Notes under the pieces: generated by a model
What the model was told of the DNA's origin: nothing
Database searches by the model: none
Seen by the model: the letters and a program-made list of their open reading frames with translations, nothing else
In this document: positions 34,501-47,620 of the stretch, piece by piece
Numbering within the stretch: the stretch's first letter is position 1
Layout: every line of letters starts with the position of its first letter
Position numbers and translations under genes: made by a program
Origin: Gnetum montanum
Taxonomy: Eukaryota > Streptophyta > Gnetopsida > Gnetales > Gnetaceae
Direction of reading: 5' to 3'
Length of the DNA stretch: 64,000 bases
NCBI GenBank assembly: GCA_015680685.1
Contig: MNCI01001406.1
Location: 128,607 to 192,606 of the forward strand

Positions 34501-37115
34501 TAAATAAGAGGACTTCCAAGATTAGAGAGTTTCCTAGGAAGATGGCTAGCTTTAATCCAATCAGTGATAGCATGGGTTAACATGACAGTGTGTGTTGAGT
34601 GTAGTTTTTGATTTGAAGAAAGCTTCAAAGATTCAAACAAAGATGAGGCATTTGGATAATTAGCCACTTGTGGTTGTAAGACATTCGTTGGACTATTGGT
34701 TCTAGAGAAAGGTTTCTTCTTTGATTGGTTGTTTAAACCAATAGTAGGTTGAAGATTGACAGCCCTTGTAGCATTACATTGCTACAACTGGATAGGAAGC
34801 TCACCTTGCATAGTTGGAGTAGGTGGTAATGGAGCCGAGGGTGGAAGAGATGTAGACAAATGAGAAGGATAGTACATATGTGGGGCATCACTCCTAGAAG
34901 AAGAAGTTCTATAGTACTTGGGGATCTGGTAGTGAGGCTGAAGAGCGACATAACTAGTAGAGTCATGTGGAGAGATCAGCTACTAAACGTAATACCTGTA
35001 TGGGGTTAGGTTGATGATAAGGATATTTTTGATGTGGTAGTGGAATTCCCCATGATTGTGGATGTTTCCACCGTTGATATTGTTCGTTCGATTGTCGTGG
35101 AGCTCCACTTTGATAATATGTCAAGGTTTGGTGAAACTGCCTTGGGTTACCTTGAGGATAAGATAACCTTCTGGGTGTTTGTCATCTGTTTAATTGTGGG
35201 TTTAGTGCATACACCCAAGACTTTTGTAGATGTGACACTACAAGGTAAAATCTTTTAGGATGGTCATATTGGCATATCTCACATCTGCCATCATTTTCTG
35301 TGTCTAAATCCACAACTTCTTCAATGAAGGAAACCTTGCCCTTACCCTTGTTACGTGCATACTTAGCTTCTTTATTTTTCCTTCTCTCTCAGTCACTACT
35401 TTGTTCTCTAGATTCATCTACTATTTTTAGGATAGTTTAAAATTTGTCATCTAGGGAGTTCCACATTTGATTCACCTTTACTGATACTTCTGACACAAAG
35501 TTTTGAATAGGCAAAGTTTTTCTATTCACCATCTCTTCAAGTGGTGACTCTTCTTCCTCTTCACAAAATCTAATTTCCTTCTTTTAGAGGGAAGGATCTC
35601 TGTTGTACTCTACACTTTTTCTTTTCCTCAACTCACCTTCCTCCTTGGAAACTTGCTCCAAAAATCTTTGTATTTGATGGGCTTTGAGCTTGAATAGCCT
35701 TCCTTGGGCATAAGTCCCAAGGGTTCTTCACATTTCGTACCTAAGCCCATCTATGAGATGACGTACTTGTTCCTTTTGTGAGTGACCATGGCCAAGGCAA
35801 TGATGTAATAATAAATAATATCAGCCCATGACAGCATCTAAGGGTTCATGTCCTCCTTGTTTCCATACTTGGATTTGCTTACGTAGGTTGGACACTTAGG
35901 AGTACGTTTGATACTTATCATTGAATAGTTCCAACATGGTACTCCATTAACGAATGGATTTCAGTTCTAGGGACCAGTACTAGCTTTCTGCTTCCTTGAG
36001 CAATGTCTATGGAAACAACTTTAGATTTTGCCACTTTTTTTCTATATTTTGTAAGGCACATGCATCGTGGAATGCTTATAAATGGTTTTGAGGATCATCA
36101 TTGCATCCCCATTCAAATCATGGGATGTTATTCATGTCTAGTCTTTTGATCCTATTGTCTTTTTGGTGCCTTTTTGGTATCCTAATAGCCTCTATTATAT
36201 TTAACATACTTTAGGTGGTGAGTAGGGGTTCATTGTGATCATGCTACCTATGGCATCTATGATGCCTATGCTGTTCCCTACTCTCCCTTCTTTTGTGATG
36301 TGTCTCTCTGGAATGCCCTCATCCCCTTTCTCTACTATTTTTTGGTGATTTCTATTTTTCCTACCATTGTCCTTATGGTCTCATCCTTTATGATTGTGTT
36401 CAGATCCCAAAGGAGATGGGGAACAAGATGATGAAGGTGAAGAGGAAGGGGGATTGTCATCATGATGGTGTCTATCACCTTCTCTTCGATGGTCGTAGCC
36501 TTGGTCATGGTCATGATCAGAATGTCCATCCTTGTCATGTGTTTCTGTTCCTTTTCTAGACCCTTTGTGTCCATTGGTACTAGAACCTAGATTATGAATA
36601 GTTGAGTGAAGATTCTAGTACTCAGCTGCTTGACCAAAGTCAACATGAGGAATGTTGTTTTCTGAAAAACCACTTGAGACAGGTTCACCACCATCATTTT
36701 CACGTAGGACATAAAGGATATCTTGAGATCATTTTCCCTTCACTGATTTGTAATATCTCTCCTTTTGTAGATCCCTTTGGCATTGTGTCTTCGTGGATTG
36801 ATACTTTCTCAAGTCTTGTTCATGCACAACATACTCTAACTATCAGTGTTGCATACCAATTCATGTGAGAGCATAAAAAAGCATGCTTGGGATTGAGCGA
36901 TCAGAAGGTAGCACTATGTTACCTTCTAAATCACACCATCGTAGTTGTTCATCCTGGTGAAGGATAAAGGTAAAGTCTAGTACATACTCATTAGGATGAG
37001 CATATACCATGCAAAACTGTTGGGGCATCAGTGAATCATCATGTGCACCCCACCTCCGATTGTTCATGGTATTGGACCTAGTCAGTGAAGCACTCTCATA
37101 AGAAGAAGGAGACAT
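34501..37115 (-). pseudogene. gag of E2
   Basis: It starts at ATG 37115 (MSPSSYESASLTRS) and is open to 36861 with HPNEYVLDFTFILHQDEQLR. A charged region (KDGHSDHDHDQ type) lies at 36574-36400. The gag core is at about 36150-35800, and the knuckle-like CEICQYDHPK at about 35265-35235. A Pro/Tyr-rich tail precedes the protease. The knuckle follows a C-x2-C-x3-H plan, also seen in E3 and in the fragment at 52660. Several stops. Confidence 0.75.
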
Positions 37116-37232
37116 GATTGATTACTCAGTGTGCGAAACTCTTTTCCAGTGAGTGTAGGATAGCTAACTCTAAGGATTCATTCCAAAAATGGAAGGATTT
37201 CCTAAGTTCTAATCAATGAAAAAACAACAAAA

Positions 37233-37250
37233 TCTCCATCAATGGCACCA
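37233..37250 (-). other. Primer binding site of E2 (decayed tRNA-Asp type)
   Basis: TGGTGCCATTGATGGAGA, one base after the LTR end CTCATCA. Confidence 0.7.
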
Positions 37251-37251
37251 A

Positions 37252-38100
37252 TGATGAGTGGTAAGGTACCCCTACACCCAACCATATGAATATGAGCGTT
37301 CATGCATGATCCAGTCAAACTCTGAGGATTAAGTGCTTATGCACCTCTGCAGAACAAGGACGAGTTATGCAATCATTGTCTTCACAAGCTTACTTGTAAG
37401 ACATAATTGTATGATTAAGTAAACTTGAGGTATATGATTTTTATGTTTTCTTTTTATATTTTATATCCTAGTCTCCTAAGTGTGTGTAATGAAAATATTT
37501 AATTAACTAATGGGTTTTTTGTAACTCTAATGTGAATCAAATCCTAACACCAGCATTCATTCCCACTCCTCAAATACATCCTAAACTAGTGTAACATTAC
37601 TGGGATTACCAAATGCTAGTCACTACTGGGTTACCAAGTGTTCCATGTATGCTCGAAGTGGTCGTGCTAAGTGTGCTAATTCATTGATAATTGATAATTA
37701 ATAATTCTATGGAAATAACATTAATTAACTATTGAAAGCATCAAATAATAGTAAATAACATTAAATGCAATAATTAAGCTATTCTGAATGTTGCAAGGTT
37801 TATGACACAAGGTGTGCTCAAGTAAACAATGCTTGAATAAAGATACATTCACTCTATGACTCCTACTACGGGCACTCAAAAATAATTCTAACTTTGGAAT
37901 AGAAAAATTGCAAGAGTTTGGCTAAGGGACTAAAAAACTATCTCCCAAGACCAAGCACCCCTGTCTCTTATTTATAGCCAATGAGCTAGGCTCCGACATC
38001 ATGTGTCTGATGTCATTTGGCCCATCCAATATTGCATATCCAATATTGAGAATCTGATATCGTGGGTCCAATATCGAGTCACTTATTTGGTGAATCATCA
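37252..38100 (-). mobile_element. 5' LTR of E2
   Basis: The minus strand runs TGATGATTCACC to CTCATCA. TATA box at 37969-37976. The ladder at 37995-38080 has ACATCATGTGTCTGATGTC, CAATATTG and CTGATATCG words. Confidence 0.88.
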
Positions 38101-38105
38101 AAAGG

Positions 38106-39620
38106 TAACATTTCCACATCATATATGGGCTTCATAATAAACAAGGGAGATCCTTGATATGTATGCTCCAGGTCAATTATATGAGCTATGAACCCATTAG
38201 ATCTGAGAGTTGATTGAGCATGTGGCAAAAGAATAAGAAGAGCTATGCAAATGAGAGAATGTAAAGGAAAATAACTAGGACCCAACTCTTCTAAAGAAAA
38301 GCAACCATATTTATGATGAGGAAAAGGAGGTAGCTCTTGATGAGATGATTTTATAATGAACCTTACCAATACAAAATTCTCTTGTTGAGCTTGAAACAAA
38401 GTTGGATAAGATGTTAGAATTGATGAATGAGAAAGTTAAAAACTTTCAGAGAAATCATAGAGGAGAGAGTGACATAAAGAAAATCAAGCAATCACAATAA
38501 ATGAAGGAAAAAGAACCAAGAAATAGCTAGCAACACTTATTGGTAAATAGGAAACATGGTTGAAGAAAATGAGGCTATAGACTCAACCACAGATGAAGAT
38601 AATGGATGTGACATTTGCATATATGACCATTCGAATGACCATTGCCTGATCTTGTTGCATCGACATAAGAGCTAGGTAGGAGCATTAAATCCAAAGTTTG
38701 TATAGAAGTACATGCCCAAGATGTTTCCTCTTTTACACAGTGATTTTAGACAACCCCAAAACCAACTGTACTATCCTAGGGGAACTTATTACCAGCCCCA
38801 AAACTAGCATCAACCACAATGGCAACAACCACAGTTGTGGAGGAGGCCACCACCAAACTAGCTCTATCCTTCCTACCAACCAAAACCACATGGATATGAT
38901 GTTCAACATCCTATTTCATAAACTAGTTTTACTTCCTCTACTTCAAATCACTACTATCACTCTCCCAAATATCAGTATCTTTCAACATCTTATATGAGAT
39001 CACCACCTCAAATCTCTCACTCTACATCATATCCTTAATATTTTCATACTCACCTTCACCATTTTTCACCTCCAAAAACACAAGAAGATTCAGCATCATA
39101 GTAGCAATAAGAGAATGTCACTTGTGCTGCAAACATACATGTAAATGATAACACTAGTAGATCTCAACCACAATTTCAGAAGTGTCCCTTTTGGAGGAAA
39201 GGTTGTAAGCTAAGGCAAAACACTCATGGACCTACTACATTACCTAAACCAACATAAGGCTAATCTGATGCAACAACCTTTCTAACAAAAATGATGTCTC
39301 CTAATCATATGCAAAAGCCAACAACCATCACCACTCCAACACAAAACATAAATGATAAACCTATCATTGTGGAGAGATAGAAGAATCCATGCATCACCAA
39401 TAATGATAAAGGATGCAATTGTGGGCTAGAAGTTCAAAATATTAACACAACCCCTATACTGGCCCATCTTAAAGTTCAAGAGCAAGTGTGTGAGAAAAAG
39501 CCAATTTACGTAGTAGCCACTAAAAAAGAAGACACCCAGTGGCTTGAAAATGAGAATATAAAATTGTTTCAAAGATGCATGGAAGTAACTGATTTGCTTA
39601 TTAGTTCTGGAATTTTCTAA
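38106..39620 (+). pseudogene. gag remnant of E4, part after the E2 insertion
   Basis: It continues the gag of 27790-28193. Stops are frequent in the first 500 bases. Then come a knuckle-like GCDICIYDHSNDHC (about 38597-38640), the CFLFYTVILDNPKTNCTI block (38700-38770), a QPQFQKCPFWRKGCK block (about 39165-39210) and CEKKPIYVVATKKEDTQWL (about 39490-39545). The last block resembles the PR-RT linker of E1 and E3 (ATRQEGTQWLTIDQES). Pol is absent after it. Confidence 0.68.
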
Positions 39621-41670
39621 TTCTTCATATGTTTTCCATTTCTTAATATTTTTCTTTTCTTTATATTTTCCTCTTTTCTTGAGTCATTCTCTTTATGTTT
39701 TATGAATGTATTTTATGTTTTTATTAATAAAATTGCTAAGTCATGATCTAGAAGTCAATGCTATGTGTTGGGTTTTTTGTGCTATGCTATTAAGATGATT
39801 GGGTAAGTAATTATGCAAAGTAGTGAGACCACCTCATCCATCCCTCCAATTCTTTGAATAAAAGGTCTTTTTCATGGAAACAATTTGGTTCCTTTTTTAT
39901 GAAACTAAAATTAATCAATGATCATTGTACCTTGAAGAAAGAGGGAATGACCATGTGGAAAAGGCAAAGGGTGTGACCTCAAGGGGACTTGTTGGGTTCT
40001 CTTCTTGACTTCCTTCATGTGGTTTATGACTCCTCTTGAAATGTATCATCACTTCCCCATCAACCAATAAAAAGGAAGCTCTATCTTTGCATGGTATGAT
40101 TCTCATAAAAAAAACACAAAAAATGAGGGAAAAAACAAAAAATAATAAACAATGATGAGAATTCAAAGCACACCCGTTAGACACAATAATGGGCTATAAG
40201 CACTGGTTATGGGGCTGGAAAGACATGTTACCCATGCCTAAAGGCACCCCTCTAACTAAGGTCCTTCCTTCCTTCTTCTCTTTTCTTCTCTTTTTGGAGT
40301 GATGATCGTTATTTGAGGTGGTTGTGGACTCATGGTGGTTGAAAGGATAGAACACATCAATGTGAGGTCACTATTCATGGTATGGACTTGGTCTGAACTT
40401 TGACGAATAGGTATGTTGATCATTTTAATCACACTTGTCATAAGAACCTATTATAGACATGGTCAAGTACCTTACATCCCAATCTCTACAATCCCTTATC
40501 ATTCCATTATTCACCTCACTACTACATGCAATTATGAGGCTTTTGGTTTTATGTAGTATAGTGCAACATCCTAACCATAGCAGTTGTGTGTTATTTGAAA
40601 TAAAGGTATGATCTACATTTGACTTCTAGGGTGTCCATGGGCATCTACAGAAGTGGTTATGCAAGGGCATTATGGTAGGATCCTACTTTGGGAAGGACCC
40701 ACTTACATAACTTTTGTTGATCATGGCTTTGAACCAACCTTCACATCTTCTAGAACATCAATGATAGTTTCTCTAAATTTATGCATGATTTTGTAACCAC
40801 TTCTTGTCTTTTCATTAATTTTTCATATTTTTCTATTTCCATATCCATTAATATTTCTTAGTCATCTTTTGAATTGGACCTTTGGTTTCAATTATTCAAA
40901 ACCCTATGTGCTTTCAGAGCTACACTTATTAGTCATGGGGGCTAGGGATGCTTGCTTTAAAATTTTTGAAATTTTTCCAACATCCTATTTTTGAACATCA
41001 TGGTAACTAATAGTAATTGATCAAAATAATGTGAATAGCTTAATGATTTTAGTTACCTCATATCCTTGGGCATAGTATACTATAATCACCTTGTGCTTAG
41101 AAGAAAACTAAGGGATCCAAAAAAGGTTAATTATTAAGGAAAATTTACCACAGCTAATGTTGATCCTTTGGTGACTATAGGTGATGCTAAAAGAAACACC
41201 TAAGGAAGAAGGTCTTTTTCCAGGCATGAAACTAAAGCCAAGAGAGGGACAACGGAGGATATGACCATGGACAAATCATAGTACATATAACATAGTAGCT
41301 CAAAATTTGCATGCTTGCTAGATCCATGGGGTGATGAGAAGAAATTTTAGTCCACCCTTTAAGAATGTTCTACATAACTAGAAAAGCATCGAAATAACAA
41401 TAAAGGTTAAAAATTTGCCATCTCTAGTGAGAACAAGAGAATCATCTTCAATAGATTCTTAAAGACCTTTGCAAATTTTGTAATCTTCAATGTCTATATA
41501 GTCTTTTTGTCACTCTGTCATTTTGTATGCAACCACTCAAATAAGATTTTGTAATGTGGCACTTAGAGTTATTCAATAGTTTGCATATTAGTCAATAATC
41601 CCATACATTCCAAATATTTTGTAAGGAACTTGTTCCTCATTTTTTTTAACTTCAGGATGAGTTTTCATTC
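39621..41670 (+). other. 3' non-coding region of E4
   Basis: It mirrors 26100-23975 in E5. PPT-like site B at 40931-40941 (AGTCATGGGGG then CTAGGGATG). No coding frame. The family word GACATGTTACCCATGCC lies near 40223. Confidence 0.65.
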
Positions 41671-42012
41671 AGTTGTGGCAGTATGATCAGTCATGACTTT
41701 CATGGCTCCAATATCGGATATCTGATATCAGATCCCATATATTGAATACCTGATATTAGGCCCTTAGATGCATTATCAAATATTTGATATCAGGGGGTAT
41801 GGGGTGGCCTATAAATATAGCGCTTATGCCCACAATTTGGGTAATATTTTTGCATTAGTTATTTCATAGTTTTGTCAAAAGAGTAGCTGAACACTGATAG
41901 TTTTATTCCATAATCTTATAGAATAGTTAGTGAGTTCCCACAGAGTGAATTTGAGTCAGTTGTATGAAGTCTTATTCAAGTGGCAATGTACTTGGACATA
42001 TTCCATGAATGG

Positions 42013-42903
42013 TGATGAGCACCAAGGTATCCCTACACTCAACCATATGAATACGAGTGCACATGCATGATCCAGTCGAATTCCAAGGACTAAGTGCTTA
42101 CACACCTTTATGGAAAAAGGATGGGTTTTTCAATCATTGTCTTCCCAAGCTTACTTGTATAGCACGATTGTATGGTTAAGTAAACTTGAGGTACATGACT
42201 TTTATAGTTTTTATGTCCTAGTGCTACAAAGGGAGGAGAGAGATAACTAAGTAACTAATTTTAATTTAACTACTTAACTATGCTTTAACTAGTCCTAACA
42301 CCAGCATCCTTTCTCACTTGTCGTACACATCCTAAACTAGTGCAACACTACTAGGACTACGAAATGCTAATCATTACTGGGTTACCAAGTGTTACACGCA
42401 TGCTCAAAGTGATCTTACTGAGTGTACTTACTTAGGAGAGTTGAGAGTAAGAGAGAGAACATTAATTAACTAAGAAAAGCATTAAGTAACAATCATTAAC
42501 ATTAATTAATCTATTCTAAATACTGCAAAGTCTATCACAAANCCATTAACATTAATTAATCTATTCTAAATACTGCAAAGTCTATCACAAAGTTCATCTT
42601 TATTGCTGTACACAAGGTGTGCTTCGGTACACAATGCTCAAATAAAGATCTGTTCATTTTATGACTCCTACTACGGGCACTCAAAAATAATTCTATCTCT
42701 GGAAAGGGAAAAGGCAAGAGTTTGGGTAAGGGACTAAGACTAACTATGCAAACCAAGTGTGCATGCCTCTTATTTATAGGTAACAAGGTAGGCCTCAATA
42801 TCACGTACGTGATATCACTTGGAATGCTCTAATATCACATACCCAATATCACTGATGCAGTATCGTATACCTGATATCATGGACACAATATCGTAGCTCA
42901 TCA
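42013..42903 (-). mobile_element. 3' LTR of E3
   Basis: The minus strand runs TGATGAGCTACG to GCTCATCA. TATA box at 42771-42778. Ladder at 42795-42895 (TGATATCAGGTATACGATAC type). It includes an artefactual 48-base repeat. Confidence 0.88.
42494..42591. other. Assembly join: 48-bp direct repeat around a single N
   Basis: 42494-42541 equals 42544-42591, with N at 42542. Confidence 0.85.
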
Positions 42904-42916
42904 TACCCCCATGACT
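42904..42916 (-). other. 3' polypurine tract of E3
   Basis: AGTCATGGGGGTA directly before TGATGAG, identical to the E1 PPT. Confidence 0.8.
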
Positions 42917-44905
42917 GAGTGAAAACTCGTCGTCGAGTTCCTTACAAAATATTGGGAATGTATGAGATTATTGACTAAATGAGAATTGATAGCGATAGGG
43001 AATAACAGAGTCAAAGTGCTTGGTGAACAGATCAACAAACATATTACAACATTGGTATTCACACACTTTGTGGTGAACACTATACATAGATGACATCCAG
43101 ACCCTCATCCGATAGCTTGAAGAGAGAGTAAAGAAAATGAGGCACGTTGCTACCAACATCGCGATTGTGCCTTATATTGTTTATCCATAGCCATGTGACC
43201 AAACTTGTTTCCAACGTAAACGCTCCAGCTCCAATCCATCCCAAGTGCTTCCTCCTATCCCAGTCCATAGTTTGTGTAATCACCATCTGCACACACAACA
43301 CAATCACAAATGAGCAAGGATAAATAAACCATAATGCAGTTGATACCTTGCCTTGATATAAAGCACATTGGCTAGGTTGTGGTTATGGCAAAACTGGATT
43401 AGAGGTTTATCACTAATAACTACCTAAGGTGTAGGGGTGATACAAGTAGTACAATAGAAAAATTTGTGATAGGGCCCCCACAACTAAGAGTGAACCTTCG
43501 GTAGCAATAGGGTGGAAAAGTATAGGGAACAAGAAAAATGGGAAAAATAACAACAACGATGCCAATAAAATGGATGTCCTGGATGGGGATGAAATGAGAA
43601 ATTGCTGATTACAAGAAATGTTTAAGGAGAAGAATTTAACAATTGCACCATAAAGGAGTGTTAGTGGGTCCTCCCCAAAGCAGGCTCATGCCCTTTATGC
43701 CTTGACAAACCCACAAACTAAAGAGTCTGTAGGCTCTAGGAATGACATATGGAAAGAATGGTTAAAGACTAACCCACAAGAATTTATCAAAGAATAACAA
43801 TGCATAATCCAGGAGATAGACTAATCATAAAACCAACAATGAGGTGGAAAATGGAAAGAAAGATGGAGAGTAGTAGAAAATGGAATGGAATCCCAGGAGC
43901 AATNTCCAGGAGATAGACTAATCATAAAACCAACAATGAGGTGGAAAATGGAAAGAAAGATGGAGAGTAGTAGAAAATGGAATGGAATCCCAGGAGCAAT
44001 GTTGTGTAAAGTCCCTTGTCTATTTTATGGTTAAGGTGATTGAGTAGAACTCATTCCAAATCTGGACTCAAACCAACCACATTCAGTGACTTCATATCAA
44101 TACACTTGGCCAATCCATTCCCCTTGAAGCAACAAGAATGCTTCCCCAAAGAGTTACCACCATTCCAAGGAGAGTGAGATGGAGAAGCAAGAAGTGAGAA
44201 AGGGCCTTAGTTAGAGGGAACCATCAAGCATGGGTAACATGTCTTTCTAGTACCATAACCAGTGCTTGTAGCCCAGATTTCTTTATTATGTCTAGGGGGT
44301 ATGCTTTGAATTCTTACCAATTTTTTTTTCTTTTTCTTTTTTTTTTATTTTTTGCATGAAAACCATACCATGCAAAGACTTATTTGATTTATTCGACTTC
44401 TTGATGTTTGGTCATTGACAGAATAGCGGAGAACCCATGAAAAGCATCCAAGTACCCAAGAGAATAGTCAACACACGTGCATCGAATCCCCTTGAAATCA
44501 CACCCTTTTCAACCATTGAATCCTTCCTTGGTTTGAAGAATATGAAGCCACCAATTCATTGATAAGTTCATTTAGAAAAAGGGATAGTACAGTTCCAAAA
44601 CCAAGATAGACCATAGAGTTAAACAGAGGAATGGATGGTGTGGACTCATTGCCTATTTTATCAAAAGAACCATATCATAATATCAACATTGAAAATCAAA
44701 GGTAAAAACCCAACATTAACAATCAACACCATTATAATACAATCCAACATCATGAGCACTTATTGTATGATGAATGAAAGTAAATCAAACAAAGAAATAG
44801 GAAAAAATGAGAATGATGGTGTAAAACAAAAATAAAAAAATTGAAAACAAATGTGTACAAAAAAATACAAAAAAAAGGAGCTGAGGGCTTCGAATGGTTA
44901 GCATT
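42917..44905 (-). other. 3' non-coding region of E3
   Basis: Block conservation with E1 and E2. Site B (AGTTGTGGGGGCCCT) at 43475-43485. No sustained frame. Confidence 0.65.
43808..44000. other. Assembly join: 96-bp direct repeat around a single N
   Basis: 43808-43903 equals 43905-44000, with N at 43904. Confidence 0.88.
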
Positions 44906-46080
44906 TGTGGCCATCTCCCCCATGACTAAGTTGGAAGGAGGGGATCCGAAATAATGAGTAGGGTTGTCCACCAATAGAGGTAGTATTGGTACTAGCTATT
45001 CTAAGCTCATGGAAAGGTTTGGTTTGTTGGATTTTTACCAACAATTTCTTATCTGGGCTCTCAAGTTTGTAAATCATCATGGCCCCTAAAGGAAAAGTTG
45101 CATAAATAATATAATATCCTTCTCATAGTGTTTGAAATTTAGTGCGTTGTGGTATGTGTGTGGGATTCTAGTATAGAACCTTATCTCCTAGTTGATATTT
45201 AACTTTCCTAATTTTTAGGCCATGATGTCATTTATTGAAGGCCTTGTGTAATTCGTTAGATGACAGGGTGGCTGATCGATTCTCATCTAGCAAGTTGATG
45301 ATCATTAACCATTTCTTTTTTGCTAGATGAAGGTCAAGGTTGGGATCACATGCCATAGATAGTGTATAAAGTTCTGCTTGAATGGGAAGTGTTGAAATTT
45401 TCCCATACACTAACACATAGGAAGAGTAGCCTATAGGGAGTTTCCATGTGGAGCGATATGCCCAAAGAGTATCATTTAGTTTGGTGCTCCAATCTCTCCT
45501 ATACTTGCTAATAGTTCTTGTCAATATTTTCGTAATCTCCCTATTGGTGACCTCGACTTGACCGTTCACTTGAGGGTGGTATCGAGTAGTTAGTTTGTGC
45601 TCAACCCCTAAGCGTTGCATTAGCTTCCAAAAACTTGCACCTATAAAATATGTGCCATTGTCAGAAATAAGTGCATGAGGTATGCCAAACTTGTTTAATA
45701 TTTATTGTTGAATAAATTTTGTAGCTATAGCTAATGTACAATCCTTAATAGCGACTGCTTCTACCCATTTTGTAATGTAGTCAACAATAACAACAATGTA
45801 ACTTTTCCCATTGGACATTGGTGTAATGGGCCCCATAAAATCAATTCCCCATATGTCGAAGGGTTCTAAAGGTTGAATCCATTGTTGTAGACCCTCCATT
45901 CTAGTAGTCATTCCCCCATCATGTTGATAGTGCTTACAAAATTGGACGAAATAATGGACATCCCAAAACAATGTAGGCCAATAATATCCTACAAAAAGGA
46001 TTTTAATGGTTGTTCATCTCCCAGCATAATGACCCCCACAAGAACCCTCATGAGCATCTTGAAGAACTTGCAGTTGATTT
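44906..46080 (-). pseudogene. Integrase remnant of E3, catalytic triad kept
   Basis: The minus-strand frame 45971-45702 has FVQFCKHYQHDGGM (zinc site damaged) and GIDFMGPITPMSNGK (first Asp). SDNGTYF lies at about 45664 (second Asp). The frame 45620-45228 is open for 130 codons, with YHPQVNGQVEVTNREI (Glu) and ALWAYR-like DTLWAYRSTWKLPIGY. The end block reads KLESPDKKLLVKIQQTKPFH and stops at PPT-like site A (44917-44927). The core is well kept but split by stops. Confidence 0.85.
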
Positions 46081-46800
46081 ATATCGGAAACACATCATCA
46101 AACCAAGCCATCAGGACATAATTTATAAAGTTTCCCAGTGATCTCCATAAAATACTTAGCTCGATGAAGGAACTATTGTTTCTTTTTAGCATCTAACCCT
46201 TGTGGTGTTTGTTGTGTAAGGAGATAGGTGAGAATACTACTATACCAGTTTGTTTATATGGTCAATTAATTAGTTACTACACCTACAAAGAGGAGTTCAT
46301 CATAGAAATGATTAGAAATTAGATGCTCAACCTCTTTGTTGTTCCATCACAACCAAGATAAATGATCAGCAACTACATTCTCAGTGCCTTTACAATCAAT
46401 CATTGTAAGATTGAACTCTTGTAAGATTATGAGCCATCGTATGATGCGAGGGCTCACTGTTGATTTATTCATTAGGAACCTTATTGCACTATGATCCTTG
46501 TGCATGAATAACTTATAGCCCAAGACATAGTGCCTAAATTTTTCTAGTGTAAACACTATAACCATTAATTATTTCTCTATTTTGGTGTAGTTAAGTTGTG
46601 CACCATCAATACTCCTACTTGCATAGTGGATGTAATAAGGAAATTTTTGGTCATCTAACTATGTAAGTATGGATCCAAAAGCATATTTGGACACATCAGT
46701 CATTATATGGAATGGTCTGGCCCAGTCAAGAGCTTGTAGAATGGGTGTTTCTATGAGCTTCTGTTTTAAATTTTGGAAGGCTAGTTCGCATTCTTTGGTC
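46081..46800 (-). pseudogene. RNase H remnant of E3
   Basis: KLFMHKDHSAIRFLMNK (DHS kept), VVADHLSWL at the end of the 46565-46347 frame, and FHIMTDVSKYAFGSILT at the end of the 47027-46659 frame. Confidence 0.8.
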
Positions 46801-47620
46801 CATTCGAAAGGTACGTCCTTTTTCATTAGTTCAACCAATAGTTTTGCAACCTTGGAAAAGTTCTCAATAAACCTTCTGTAGTAGCCAGTGTGTCCAAGGA
46901 ATGACTGGATATCTTTTACAGTTTCAGGTTGCCAAGTGATTCCTTGGATAACTTTGATCCTTTTGGGGTCTACCTCTATCCTTGTTTGTGAAATCTTATG
47001 TCCTAATACAACACCTTCTTGGACCATTAAATAGATTTTTTGCTAGTTGAGCCTTAAATTGGTTTCTACACATTGCTTTAGTACTTGCTCTAACTAGTTC
47101 AAGGCTTGATCAAAGTTCGCTCTATAAGTGGAGAAGTCATCCATGAAGACTTCCATACCATTTCCTATCTACTTCTAGAATATGCTTAGAACTAATCGTT
47201 GAAACATTGCAGGGGCATTACATAAGCCAAACAAAATTTGTTTATATGCAAATGTTCCCCAAGGATTGGTGAACATAGTCTTGGCTTGGTCTTTTGGGGC
47301 TATTTGTATTTGGTTGTATCCACTGTACCCATTCATAAGACTATAGTACTGATGCCCTGCAATGGTGTCTAAGACTTGGTCGATGAATGGCAACAGAAAG
47401 TGGTCTTTGAATGTTACCATATTTAGTAGCCTAAAATCTATGCACACCCTCCATTTACATTCCTTTTTGGGCACAATAACTAAGGGACTAATCCATTCAT
47501 TATCAGCAATGAGGTATATGAACCTAGCTTTTAGAAGCTATTCGATTTCTTTCTTAACCACTTGCTTAAGCTTTGGGTTAAGTCACCTCTGCAGTGGTCA
47601 TTGAGGCTTCATGAAGGGGT
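46801..47620 (-). pseudogene. Reverse transcriptase remnant of E3
   Basis: The frame 47474-47175 reads KWRVCIDFRLLNMV, SLMNGYSGYNQIQIAPKDQA and LFGLCNAPAMFQ. The first catalytic Asp (LDG in E2) is Asn here (MNG). VFMDDFSTYRANF follows near 47140. The frame 47027-46659 continues with GHKISQTRIEVDPKRIKVIQ and FLGHTGYYRRFIENFSKVA. Confidence 0.87.

Larger units (their letters stand above)
28194..38100 (-). mobile_element. Full-length Ty3/gypsy element E2, nested in E4
   Basis: Target duplications AAAGG (28189-28193) and AAAGG (38101-38105) are identical. On the minus strand: 5' LTR (37252-38100), PBS, gag, PR, RT, RH, INT, long 3' non-coding region, PPT and 3' LTR (28194-29050). By eye the first 200 bases of the LTRs differ at roughly one base in ten, so this is an old copy. 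It is same-family as E1 and E3 and the most complete in gag. Stops and frameshifts interrupt pol. Confidence 0.93.
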
